From Azospirillum sp. TSH64 (lineage in GTDB: Bacteria > Pseudomonadota > Alphaproteobacteria > Azospirillales > Azospirillaceae), in contig NZ_LGQW01000015.1 in assembly GCF_003116035.1 (NCBI RefSeq), forward strand, positions 2,387,669 to 2,435,900: a stretch of DNA of 48,232 nt, in the 5' to 3' direction. Both the position numbers and the translations under genes were made by a program. The notes under the pieces were generated by a model. That model was not told the DNA's origin, searched no databases, and saw nothing but the letters and a program-made list of their open reading frames with translations. This document shows, in pieces, positions 25,192 through 33,541 of the stretch; the stretch's first letter is position 1, and each line of letters starts with the position of its first letter.

Positions 25192-26472
25192 ATGATCACG
25201 CCTCCGAAGCCCGGCCTTTCCAAATGGCGCCCCAGCCGGCGCGACCTGCTGTGGACCGCCGCCGCCGGTGCGGTACTGGCGAGCTGCCGCGGCGCCAGCG
25301 GTCCGACGACGGCGGAAGCCGCCGCCACCCAGCCGCAGGCGGCGGAGCCGGCGGTGACCCTGCGCGAGGCCTGCCGGGCGCTGGGCATCCGCCATGGTGC
25401 CGCCCGCGACCATTTCATCGATCCGGAAGACCCGATGCTCGACCGGCTGATGGCGCGCGAATGCGACGTCGTCACCCCGGAGAATGGCGGCAAATGGGGC
25501 GTCTTCCAGCACACCGAGGGCAATTACGACTGGCGCCGCTTCGACGCCGCGGTGGAGTTGGCGCGCGGCATCGGCGCCACGCCCAACTGGCACACGATCA
25601 TCTGGCAGCATATGGGCATGCCGCCCTACATGAAGCTTCCCGCCGGACGGCAGGCGGAGCTGGGCATCTCGGAAAGCGCCTATTTCTCGCCGGACGGCAC
25701 GCTGAGCGCGGACAATGTCTGGCCGCGCTTCACCGGCGTGGTGGAGGCGGTGCGGCAACGTTACGGCGATGTCTTCTACCGCATCGATGTCGCCAACGAG
25801 GTCTTCTTCTGGGAAACGGTGGAAAGCCATCCCAAGGAGCAGGACCGTTACGGCTTCCGCCGCGGCATGTGGTGGGTGGCGGCCGGCGGGGCGGAGAAGG
25901 GGCCGGAGTGGCTCGATCCTTTCTTCCACCATGTGCACAAGGCGTTCCCCAAGGCGAAGCTGGTGCTGAACGAGTTCGGCATCGAGATCGACGAGGGCTG
26001 GCAGCAGCGCAAGCGTGCCTATCTGCTCGACTGGCTGACCGGGGCGGTCAAGCGCGGCGTGCCGATCCATGGCATCGGGCTGCAAAGCCACCTTATCGGC
26101 GGCAAGCCCTATGACAGCGCCGGCATGCGCAAATTCCTCCGCGCGGTCGACAAGTTGGGCCTGTCCGTCCATCTGACGGAGATGGACGTGGACGAGACCC
26201 GCCTGCCCCGCTCCTGGTCGCGGGCGGAGAAGGACCGGGCGATGGCCCAGCTGGCCCGGCAGTATCTGGCCGACATGCTGGACAACGCGCGGGTGGAGGA
26301 GCTGTGCTGGTGGCACCTGCGCTCCGACCTGAATTTCATCGCGCGGGAGCATCCGGATCTGGGTGCTCACCCCTCCCCCTACGACGAGGAGTCCCGGCCC
26401 CTGCCGCTCTACACGGCGGTGGTGGAGACGCTGCGGGAGAAGGCGCGCACCGGAAAGGCGCGGTCGGGCTGA
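25192..26472 (+). CDS. GH10 endo-beta-1,4-glycanase (xylanase-like), Tat lipoprotein
   Basis: The 426-residue protein begins with a twin-arginine signal (SRRDLLWTAAAGAV) followed by the lipobox LASC (C29), so it should be exported folded and anchored in a membrane. The GH10 domain has acid/base E203 in DVANEVF and nucleophile E330 in LTEMDVD, with WHTIIWQH and HGIGLQSHL typical of xylanases. GH10 enzymes cut beta-1,4-xylan. Here, between a chain-length regulator and EPS tailoring genes, it may trim or release the cell's own polysaccharide, as glycanases in other EPS loci do, or act on plant wall xylan. The sequence alone does not decide. Start ATG 25192 is set by the Tat motif and the AGGAGA upstream. 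Confidence 0.92.
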   Translation: MITPPKPGLSKWRPSRRDLLWTAAAGAVLASCRGASGPTTAEAAATQPQAAEPAVTLREACRALGIRHGAARDHFIDPEDPMLDRLMARECDVVTPENGGKWGVFQHTEGNYDWRRFDAAVELARGIGATPNWHTIIWQHMGMPPYMKLPAGRQAELGISESAYFSPDGTLSADNVWPRFTGVVEAVRQRYGDVFYRIDVANEVFFWETVESHPKEQDRYGFRRGMWWVAAGGAEKGPEWLDPFFHHVHKAFPKAKLVLNEFGIEIDEGWQQRKRAYLLDWLTGAVKRGVPIHGIGLQSHLIGGKPYDSAGMRKFLRAVDKLGLSVHLTEMDVDETRLPRSWSRAEKDRAMAQLARQYLADMLDNARVEELCWWHLRSDLNFIAREHPDLGAHPSPYDEESRPLPLYTAVVETLREKARTGKARSG

Positions 26473-26629
26473 CAGCGCTCCGGATGACGTGCCGCGGGGG
26501 TAAGCCGTTGGCGCCATCCACCCCCTGCGATAGGCCCGCGCACTTTCTCGTTCGCGCGCGCGCGTCCGGTGCCGCTCCCGTTTAGAGTCCCTCAATGCGT
26601 CCTGTACCCATCTGATGGAGAGGTCGATC

Positions 26630-27595
26630 GTGCAGAACACAGCCGACACATTGCCGATGGATCGCCTGCCCGCCGATCGTGCGACGGACGAGGCGCTCGT
26701 CGAGCGCTACCGGCGGAAGTTCCACCTCTCGCCGACCTACCCGCTGACGGCCGAGATGGTGCAGCGCCACTGGGATCTGGAGCGTCGCCTTGCCCGCGAG
26801 CTGCTGGACAGCAAGCCGGACGAGCGCTGGGACGTGTTCGAGCAGGCCTATACGACGCTCTACACCAGCTGTCCGTGGCTGAACGAGGCGGAGGACGATG
26901 CGCACACCCGCAACGACGACCTCGACTTCCGCCATTTCCTGACCCTGCTGGGCGGGCCGCAGGACGTCTATGAGGTGGGATCGGGCAAGGCCCGGCTTCT
27001 GCGCTACCTCGCCCGCCACGGCTACCGCTGCGTCGCCACCGAGGTGACGCGCGAGCGCGGTGCGACCTGGATCGAACAGGATTCCAACGTCACCTGGAAG
27101 AACAGCGACGGCATCCACCTCTCCCGTTTCGAGGCGGCCGACCGCTATGACAGCGTGATCTCCACCCATGTCGTGGAGCACATGCATCCGGAAGACGTCC
27201 TGACCCACATGGAGAATGTCCGCACCATCCTGAAGCCGGGTGGCAAGTACATCCTCAGCATGCCGCACAAATACGCCGGTCCGGCCGATCTGTCGGAGGT
27301 GTTCGGCCTGAACGAGCCGATCTGCATGCATCTGCGCGAATATGGCTGGGGCGAGACGGAAGCGATGCTGCGTCAGGCGGGCTTCGGCCGCGTCGAGGCC
27401 GTCTACATCCTGCCGATGGCGGTGCGCCGCCGGATGAACCTGCATTTCGCCAGCCGCGCCTACCTGGGCTATGCCAAGCTGGTTGAGGCATTTTTGGGAC
27501 GGATGCCGTTAACCCTTAATCGCAAGCTCGGAAGGGTTGGCCAGCTCTATCTGTTCAGGCCCGAGGTGTTCGTGGTGGCCCACAAGCCCAGGTGA
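26630..27595 (+). CDS. SAM-dependent methyltransferase
   Basis: The 321-residue protein has the class I methyltransferase motif VYEVGSGKA (113-121) and the post-motif signature STHVVEHMHPEDVLTHM, followed by ILKPGGKYILS. The first ~100 residues are a helical extension. I choose GTG 26630 because GGAGAGG (26617-26623) lies 6 nt before it; the ATG at 26615 has no site. In this context it probably methylates a sugar or a lipid-linked glycan, but that is inferred from position. A strong terminator follows. Confidence 0.9.
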   Translation: MQNTADTLPMDRLPADRATDEALVERYRRKFHLSPTYPLTAEMVQRHWDLERRLARELLDSKPDERWDVFEQAYTTLYTSCPWLNEAEDDAHTRNDDLDFRHFLTLLGGPQDVYEVGSGKARLLRYLARHGYRCVATEVTRERGATWIEQDSNVTWKNSDGIHLSRFEAADRYDSVISTHVVEHMHPEDVLTHMENVRTILKPGGKYILSMPHKYAGPADLSEVFGLNEPICMHLREYGWGETEAMLRQAGFGRVEAVYILPMAVRRRMNLHFASRAYLGYAKLVEAFLGRMPLTLNRKLGRVGQLYLFRPEVFVVAHKPR

Positions 27596-27648
27596 TACCC
27601 GTTTGAGCGCTGCAAAAAAGCGCTAAATCAAAGACTTACAGACAGACC

Positions 27649-27689
27649 AAACCCCTTTGTTGCTGCAATGCATCGACAAAGGGGTTTTT
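27649..27689 (+). terminator. Rho-independent terminator after the methyltransferase
   Basis: A perfect 12-bp stem (27649-27660 with 27676-27687) has a 15-nt loop and ends in a T-run (27685-27689). Confidence 0.92.
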
Positions 27690-27717
27690 CGTGTCTCTTT
27701 CTTTTCACAAGTGATAG

Positions 27718-27733
27718 TGGCATTAGAGCCGCA
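27718..27733 (+). promoter_or_regulatory. Candidate sigma-54-type promoter of the GH5 gene
   Basis: TGGCATTAGAGCCGCA has GG (27719-27720) and GC (27731-27732) at the required 10-nt spacing plus the TGGCA element, but the -12 side matches TTGC poorly. The leader would be about 74 nt. Confidence 0.35.
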
Positions 27734-27817
27734 TTTCGCTAAAATTTGAAATACCTCGTTAACCTTTTCCGGCCAGATTGGGTTTCAGCGAAATTCACGG
27801 AAAAGAGGATACTTCCA

Positions 27818-30370
27818 ATGGCAACGAGCCCCGTCGATACGACCTTCGTCGTCAATGCCTCGGGTGTGACTGCCGGAGGAGTCTGGCCGCATTTCAAATT
27901 CCTCGTCGATGGCGTTGCCGTCGGCCAGGCGACGGTCAATTCCACCAGCGCCGGCCGGTACAGCTTCACCACCAAGGTGGCTCCCGACGTCGCCCACAAG
28001 GTCCAGGTCGTTTATGACAACGACTGGCTGTCGACCGACAAGGCCGGCATGTACCGTGACCTGATCGTCAAGTCGATCGAAGTCAACGGCAAGACCATCG
28101 CTTCCAACAGCTCGACGGTCTCCTACGCCGCTGAAGGTCAGGGCACGCTGTCCGGCCGCGAAATGCTGTCCTGGAGCGGCTCGCTCGATTTCAACATGTC
28201 CAAGGACATGTTCGCCAGCTCCACCGGGACCCCGACCACTCCGACCACCCCCACGACGCCGACCACGCCGACGACCCCGACCACCGGCGGCACGCCGATC
28301 GTCGTGAATGCCTACGGCAATGCGGCCGGCGGCGTGAACGCCCACTTCAAGGTTCTGGTCGACGGCAAGATGATCGGTGAAGGCACGGCCGGCACCGCCG
28401 CCAAGGACTTCACCTTCAACGCGAATGTCAGCGCCGACGTCGCCCACAAGGTCCAGATCCAGTACGACAACGACGCTGTGGTCAACGGTGTCGACCGCAA
28501 CCTGTACGTCAACAAGATCACCATCGGCGGCCACGCCGTGAACCCGACCGACAGCATCGTGTCGATCGACAAGGGCGCCCTGGACGGCAAGGACGTCGTC
28601 GCCGGCCAGCAGGCCATGTGGTGGAACGGCACCATGGAGGTGAAGGCCGACAAGTCCTGGTTCGCCGGCAGCACCACCACCCCGACCAACCCGTCCAACC
28701 CCACCACGCCGACCCAGCCGAGCCTGTCGGTCAGCGATGTGACGGTGACGGAGCCGACCGGCACCAAGACCGCCGGCGGCATCCAGGGCTTCCTGCACAC
28801 CCAGGGCAACCAGATCGTCGACGAGGCCGGCAACACCGTCCGCCTGACCGGCGTGAACTGGTTCGGTGGCGAGGGCTACAACTACGTACCCGCCGGCCTG
28901 TGGGCCGACAGCTACCAGGGCCACCTGGAGAAGATGAAGTCGGTCGGCTTCAACACCATCCGCCTGACCATGTCGGACGAGATGTTCGACAGCACCGCGG
29001 TGACGAACGGCATCGACTATTCGAAGAACCCGGATCTGGCCGGCCTGACCCGCCTGCAGGTCTATGACAAGGTCATCGACTATGCCGGCAAGCTCGGCAT
29101 GAAGGTGATCCTCGACCACCACCGCAACGACGGCGGCGCCGGAACCAACGAACACGGGCTGTGGTACACCGACAAGCACCCGGAATCGACGGTGATCAAC
29201 AACTGGAAGATGCTGGCAAAGCATTATGCCGGTAACGAGACCGTCATCGGCGCCGACCTTCACAATGAGCCAAGCGTCAGCGCCACCTGGGGCGGCAGCG
29301 CCGCCACCGACTGGGCCTCGGCCGCCGAGCGCATCGGCAACGCCATCCAGACGGTGAACAAGGACTGGCTGCTGTTCGTCGAAGGCACCGAATGGAGCAG
29401 CACGCTGGCCGGTGCGCAGGCGCGCCCGATCCACTTCGACACCCCCAACAAGCTGGTCTATTCGCCGCACGCCTACGGCCAGAGCGTCGGGCAGTTCAGC
29501 TGGCTGAACGATCCGAACTACCCCAACAACCTGCCGGCCCAGTACGACAAGATGTGGGGATACCTGTACAAGAACGATACCGCGCCGATCCTGCTGGGCG
29601 AATGGGGCGGCCAGTTCACCAGCTCCGCCGAGCAGACCTGGGCCAAGACCATGGCCAAGTACCTGAACGGCGACTGGAACCTGGACGGCAAGAGCGACAT
29701 CGCGGCCGGCGACAAGGGGATGAGCTGGACCTTCTGGGCCTGGACGCCGGAATCGGGTGACGTCGGCGGCATGCTGATGGACGACTACAAGACCATCAAC
29801 CCGACCAAGGCCGCCATCGTGAAGGGCGCCATGGAAGGTGCGGTGTTCGATACCCCGACCACCACCGCCAACACCGCCAACGCCACCTTCACGGTGAAGC
29901 TGTCGTCCGCCTCCGGCACCCCGGTCACGGTGGATTACTCCACGGTGGACGGCACCGCCAAGGCCGGCTCCGACTACACCGCCACCAGCGGCAAGCTGAC
30001 CTTCGCCGCCGGCGAAACCAGCAAGACCGTGACGGTCAAGGTGCTGAGCGACAGCGTGACGGAAGGCAACGAGACCTTCGGCCTGAAGATCTCCAACGCC
30101 ACCGCCGCGACCATCGCCGACGCCACCGGCACCGGCACGATCATCGACGCCTCGGCTGCCAAGGCCGCCGCCGCTTCGCTCAGCTCGGCCGACCTGCTGG
30201 CCCACACCATGAGCACCGCCAACGACACGGCCGACACCACCGCCGCCGTGGCTGCGGCCACCGACCTGGCGACGATGCAGCGTCTTGCCAGCCATGAAGT
30301 GATCGGCGTCACATTCGACACCTATCACGACCTGCACACGACCGACAGCAGCCTGGCGCACGCCGCCTGA
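27818..30370 (+). CDS. CBM-CBM-GH5-Calx-beta secreted glycoside hydrolase
   Basis: The 850-residue protein has two related carbohydrate-binding modules of the calcium-dependent xylan-binding type (about 8-132 and 160-285; shared VVNA-G-AGGV-HFK-LVDG and AHKVQ-YDND). They are joined by a (PTT)6 linker. A GH5 catalytic domain follows (about 320-650), with E484 in HNEP as acid/base and E595 in GEWGG as nucleophile. A Calx-beta domain comes next (about 660-760), then an Ala/Ser-rich tail ending in HAA. No N-terminal signal peptide is visible, so a C-terminal signal for type I secretion is likely. Start ATG 27818 has AGAGGA upstream; the frame is open further up but without a site. Role: cleaving a beta-glucan, mannan or the cell's own EPS outside the cell. 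Confidence 0.9.
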   Translation: MATSPVDTTFVVNASGVTAGGVWPHFKFLVDGVAVGQATVNSTSAGRYSFTTKVAPDVAHKVQVVYDNDWLSTDKAGMYRDLIVKSIEVNGKTIASNSSTVSYAAEGQGTLSGREMLSWSGSLDFNMSKDMFASSTGTPTTPTTPTTPTTPTTPTTGGTPIVVNAYGNAAGGVNAHFKVLVDGKMIGEGTAGTAAKDFTFNANVSADVAHKVQIQYDNDAVVNGVDRNLYVNKITIGGHAVNPTDSIVSIDKGALDGKDVVAGQQAMWWNGTMEVKADKSWFAGSTTTPTNPSNPTTPTQPSLSVSDVTVTEPTGTKTAGGIQGFLHTQGNQIVDEAGNTVRLTGVNWFGGEGYNYVPAGLWADSYQGHLEKMKSVGFNTIRLTMSDEMFDSTAVTNGIDYSKNPDLAGLTRLQVYDKVIDYAGKLGMKVILDHHRNDGGAGTNEHGLWYTDKHPESTVINNWKMLAKHYAGNETVIGADLHNEPSVSATWGGSAATDWASAAERIGNAIQTVNKDWLLFVEGTEWSSTLAGAQARPIHFDTPNKLVYSPHAYGQSVGQFSWLNDPNYPNNLPAQYDKMWGYLYKNDTAPILLGEWGGQFTSSAEQTWAKTMAKYLNGDWNLDGKSDIAAGDKGMSWTFWAWTPESGDVGGMLMDDYKTINPTKAAIVKGAMEGAVFDTPTTTANTANATFTVKLSSASGTPVTVDYSTVDGTAKAGSDYTATSGKLTFAAGETSKTVTVKVLSDSVTEGNETFGLKISNATAATIADATGTGTIIDASAAKAAAASLSSADLLAHTMSTANDTADTTAAVAAATDLATMQRLASHEVIGVTFDTYHDLHTTDSSLAHAA
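28232..28285 (+). repeat. (Pro-Thr-Thr)6 linker repeat within the GH5 gene
   Basis: Six 9-bp units of CCN-ACN-ACN encode the linker between the two carbohydrate-binding modules. Variation at third bases argues against a recent slippage expansion. Confidence 0.9.
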
Positions 30371-30405
30371 CCTGTCCGGTTCGTCCGGCCGGGTGAATGC
30401 CTGAA

Positions 30406-30446
30406 GGAGAAGGGGTCCGTCAGCATTGCTGCCGGACCCCTTCTCC
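30406..30446 (+). terminator. Terminator between the GH5 gene and the convergent acyltransferase gene
   Basis: A perfect 14-bp stem (30406-30419 with 30433-30446) has a 13-nt loop, then GTTTCC. It can serve both convergent genes. Confidence 0.8.
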
Positions 30447-30471
30447 GTTTCCAGGGATGGAAAATGGCGGG

Positions 30472-31131
30472 TCAGCCCGGCATCGGCGAGGTGGCGGTGC
30501 CGGGCATCATGGCCGACGCGCGCCCGACCTGGGCCGGATGCGGGATGTCGGGAATGGTGACCTCGGCCACCGCCTTGCCGGGGTTGCCGGCGACCACGCT
30601 GCGCCGCGGCATCGGCTTGGTGACGACGGAGGAGGCGGCGACGATGCACTCTTCGCCGATGCTGACGCCGATCACCACCGCATGCGGCCCGACCCAGACG
30701 CCGTCACCCAGCTCAGGGTAATGGGTGACGCGGCCGGTGGGCAGCAAGTCGTCCTTCTGGCCCAGCGTGACGCCGTGGAACAGGGTGACGTTGGCACCGA
30801 TCCGGGCACTGGCGTTCACCACCAATCCCCAGCCGTGCAGGATGCGCAGCCCCGGTCCGACCTGGGTTTCCCAGGGAAGATCCATGGCGGCGGAATGTTG
30901 CGTCCAACGGTGCAGCAGCCGGCAGGCGGCGAGCAGCGGCTTGCGCAACGGCTTCCCCAGCGGCCCGCCCATCCGGTTCAGCGCCTGACAGCTGCGCAGG
31001 GTGAAGGTCACCCGGAACATGCGGTTGCCCGCCAGCAGCTTCAGCACCGCCCCGAGGCCGGAGCCCCCGCCGTAACGGGTGGCGTCCGCCGCAACCGTCT
31101 GCCGAAATGTGTAGTGCGGAGCGTCCTGCAT
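30472..31131 (-). CDS. Hexapeptide-repeat acyltransferase (serine O-acetyltransferase-like)
   Basis: The 219-residue protein has left-handed beta-helix hexapeptides (VGPGLRILHGWGLVVNASARIGANVTLFHGVTLG, then IGEECIVAASSVV). The acetyl-CoA site pattern of the serine-acetyltransferase/LbetaH family and a GNPGKAV end are also present. In an EPS locus this most likely O-acetylates a sugar, as in colanic acid-type transferases. I choose ATG 31131, with GGAGAGG upstream, over the TTG at 31155. It lies 78 bp after the flippase gene and is probably in the same operon. Confidence 0.88.
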   Translation of the reverse strand: MQDAPHYTFRQTVAADATRYGGGSGLGAVLKLLAGNRMFRVTFTLRSCQALNRMGGPLGKPLRKPLLAACRLLHRWTQHSAAMDLPWETQVGPGLRILHGWGLVVNASARIGANVTLFHGVTLGQKDDLLPTGRVTHYPELGDGVWVGPHAVVIGVSIGEECIVAASSVVTKPMPRRSVVAGNPGKAVAEVTIPDIPHPAQVGRASAMMPGTATSPMPG

Positions 31132-31209
31132 CGCGGTGTCATCCTCTCCGTTCAAGCATTGTCACGCCGGCTGTCGGGCTGGCTCTCACGCTGGTTGTCC
31201 GAGCGGCTC

Positions 31210-32688
31210 TCAAGCCGTCTGGGGCCGGCGACGAAATCGGGCGGTCATGCGGAACAGCATGGCGCGGTCGGCCTTGCCGAAGCTGGGCCCGAACAGGGCG
31301 GCGACGGCGAACAGCATGGTCAGCCCGACCTTGGCGGCGGCGAAGGTCGGGTTCACCTCGAACCCGAACAAAGCGAGGCCGGCCAGATAGGCGATGGCGG
31401 CCGGCGCCAGGATGCCCGTCACCCGCAGCGCACTGAGCGGCGGCTCGTTCGGGCTGAGACGGCGGCACATCGCCTCCGTGGCGCCCAGCATCACCAGCTC
31501 GCGCACCAGCACGCCGATGGCACCGCCCATCAGGCCGAGCGGCCCCAGCGTCACCGCCATGACCAGCGTGCCGACGGCCAACCCGCCCAGTGAGATCGCC
31601 GGCAGCACGCCGACCTTCTTGGTCTTCACCAGCCCGACCTCGGCATGCATGCGCACGCCATGGACGACATAGGCCAGCACCAGCAGCGGCATACAGGGCA
31701 GAACCGTCTCGTACTCGCTCGAGGCGATCAGCCACAGCACCTCCGGCGCGGTCAGCGCCATGCCGAGCGCCGCCGCCGACAGCAGCACGACGAACAGGTA
31801 GAAGACGAATTCCGACTGGTCGCGCCCGGCGGTGCTGTCCTGCGCCTCGATCCGGCTGACCGACCAGATCTGCAGGAAGGAGGCGGTCAGGAACATGTAG
31901 AGCATGGTGGCGAGCCGCAGGCCGAAGGACAGCACGCCGACCGCCGCGACGCCCATCAGCAGATTGACCAGATAGCGCATGGCGAACTGGTTGCCCATGT
32001 CCAGCATGGTCTGCGGCATGAAGGGCAGGCCCAGCACCGTCACCCGCTTCAGGATGCCGAAGGAGAAGCCGACGCCGTTGGCCGCCAGGATCGCCACCGT
32101 CAGCGCGATGCCCAGCCCGACGAAGGTGATGGCGTTGGCCAGGAAGATGCCGGTCACCCCCAGATCCATCACCAGGAGGAAACTGAGGTTGAGGCCGATC
32201 AGCCCCACCGCCTTGCCGACCGAGATCAGCAGGCAGGTGCCAGACCGCTTGTGGACCCGGTAATAGGCGAGCGCCAGCTCGAACACGGCGCTGAAGGCGA
32301 TGCCGGCGAAGGCGAAGGCGATGATCGGCCCCTGGTCGGTGCCGCCGAACAGCAGGTCGCTGGCGCCCCAGCCGGCCGGCAGGGCCACCGCCAGCAGCGC
32401 CAGCGAGGCGGCCCACAGACCGATCATCGTGGTGCTGACCACGCGGGACCGGCTGCGGTCGTCGGGATGTTCGAAATAGACGACGGTGAAGGCGTTGATC
32501 ATGCCGATCATCAGCATGACCGCAACGATGTCGCCGACGACGCTGATCAGGGCATAGACGCCGAACTCCGCCGGTGACAGGACCTTCGCATAGAGCGGCA
32601 GCAGAAGCAGTCCCGCAGCGCGGTTGACCACGTTCGCCACCATGAACATCCAGCCATGTTTGATGATCGTACCAGCTTCGACAGCCAT
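31210..32688 (-). CDS. Wzx-type polysaccharide flippase (MATE/MOP family)
   Basis: The 492-residue protein is almost wholly hydrophobic with about 12-14 membrane segments. It starts GTIIKHGWMFMVANVVNRAAGLLLLPLYAKVLSPAEFGVYAL, in which the conserved N-terminal flippase pattern (NVVNRAAGLLLLPLYAKVL) is clear. Wzx proteins flip lipid-linked repeat units to the periplasm. The ATG at 32688 with AAGGAA upstream is preferred; the frame is open further upstream to 32895 with no matching features. It is divergent from the initiating transferase. Confidence 0.93.
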   Translation of the reverse strand: MAVEAGTIIKHGWMFMVANVVNRAAGLLLLPLYAKVLSPAEFGVYALISVVGDIVAVMLMIGMINAFTVVYFEHPDDRSRSRVVSTTMIGLWAASLALLAVALPAGWGASDLLFGGTDQGPIIAFAFAGIAFSAVFELALAYYRVHKRSGTCLLISVGKAVGLIGLNLSFLLVMDLGVTGIFLANAITFVGLGIALTVAILAANGVGFSFGILKRVTVLGLPFMPQTMLDMGNQFAMRYLVNLLMGVAAVGVLSFGLRLATMLYMFLTASFLQIWSVSRIEAQDSTAGRDQSEFVFYLFVVLLSAAALGMALTAPEVLWLIASSEYETVLPCMPLLVLAYVVHGVRMHAEVGLVKTKKVGVLPAISLGGLAVGTLVMAVTLGPLGLMGGAIGVLVRELVMLGATEAMCRRLSPNEPPLSALRVTGILAPAAIAYLAGLALFGFEVNPTFAAAKVGLTMLFAVAALFGPSFGKADRAMLFRMTARFRRRPQTA

Positions 32689-33541
32689 CCGGTTTCCTTC
32701 GCCCCCTGTAATCCGCTTCTTCTTCCGGTCTCGCCTGCTGGGGAGAGCATCGCGTCCGCCCTGTCGCATGGGTCCATGTCGCATGGACCCGCTTCTCATG
32801 GGCGTGCCGCACGGGCGCAGATAAGGAAGAAGAACGCGCCAAATCTTGGCGGAGGTCGGGACAGCGTCAATTCGGCCTTGAAGCGACGGGAACACTCTTC
32901 GGTGCTAGTCAGCACGGCTTCGGTCAGACATCCTGGACGTTCCGAGTATGCTTTCCGGCAAGTTCGCACGCTGCCTCTTGCGCCCTGCAACAGGCAAGGG
33001 TGCGTTCGCGCCACCTCCCCGCTCGGAATTGCTCCGGCGCTCCCTTCGGTCGATCCGGCTGGCGGGCCCACCCCGCAAGTTCGGTGATCACCCCCGTTCG
33101 CGCTGCCGCTTTCCGCCCGGTCGGGGGAGATTTCCGTGGCATATACCTAAAAATTGCGGCGATCACGGGTGCCGTCGGGGGTGCGGCACCACCTTGCCGT
33201 TAACCCGAAACGCTATCCCCGCTGGGGACGGCATCCGAAAGTATCCCCATTAATATTCGGCCCCCCGTACCCTTCGAAACACCGGTGGTATCGCGGACGC
33301 GAAATCAACGTCCGTATGCACTGTTGCTGGCCGAGCTTCCTCATCCTAATTCGTCCTCAACGAACAGCGGATCGGCCGACCAAAATCATGAAAGAGTGTT
33401 CTTTACATAAATGCGCACCTGCCGATGCGGGGGCGCAGCAAAGTAAAGACCGGCCGAATCCCAAGAGACGCTGATGACGAGCGACCATCCGCACGAATGG
33501 CCGTGCGGTGGCTGGCATTCCCTTCAACCACGGGACCTGCG
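32689..33541. other. Long divergent intergenic region, 853 bp
   Basis: Between the flippase and the initiating transferase I find no ORF with coding character. The right half, from about 33240, is richer in A+T than the neighbours. A perfect inverted repeat (32770-32778 with 32782-32790: GGGTCCATG, TCG, CATGGACCC) and a hairpin at 33168-33190 are the clear structures. It should carry the promoters of both directions of the EPS locus. Confidence 0.55.

Noticed and set aside
28232..28285. CRISPR-like short repeats
   Set aside because: The units are 9-bp codon repeats encoding Pro-Thr-Thr inside a gene, with no spacers.
32656..33087. 143-codon plus-strand ORF in the wzx-wbaP gap
   Set aside because: It overlaps the flippase start region, lacks a ribosome-binding site, and the composition does not look coding.
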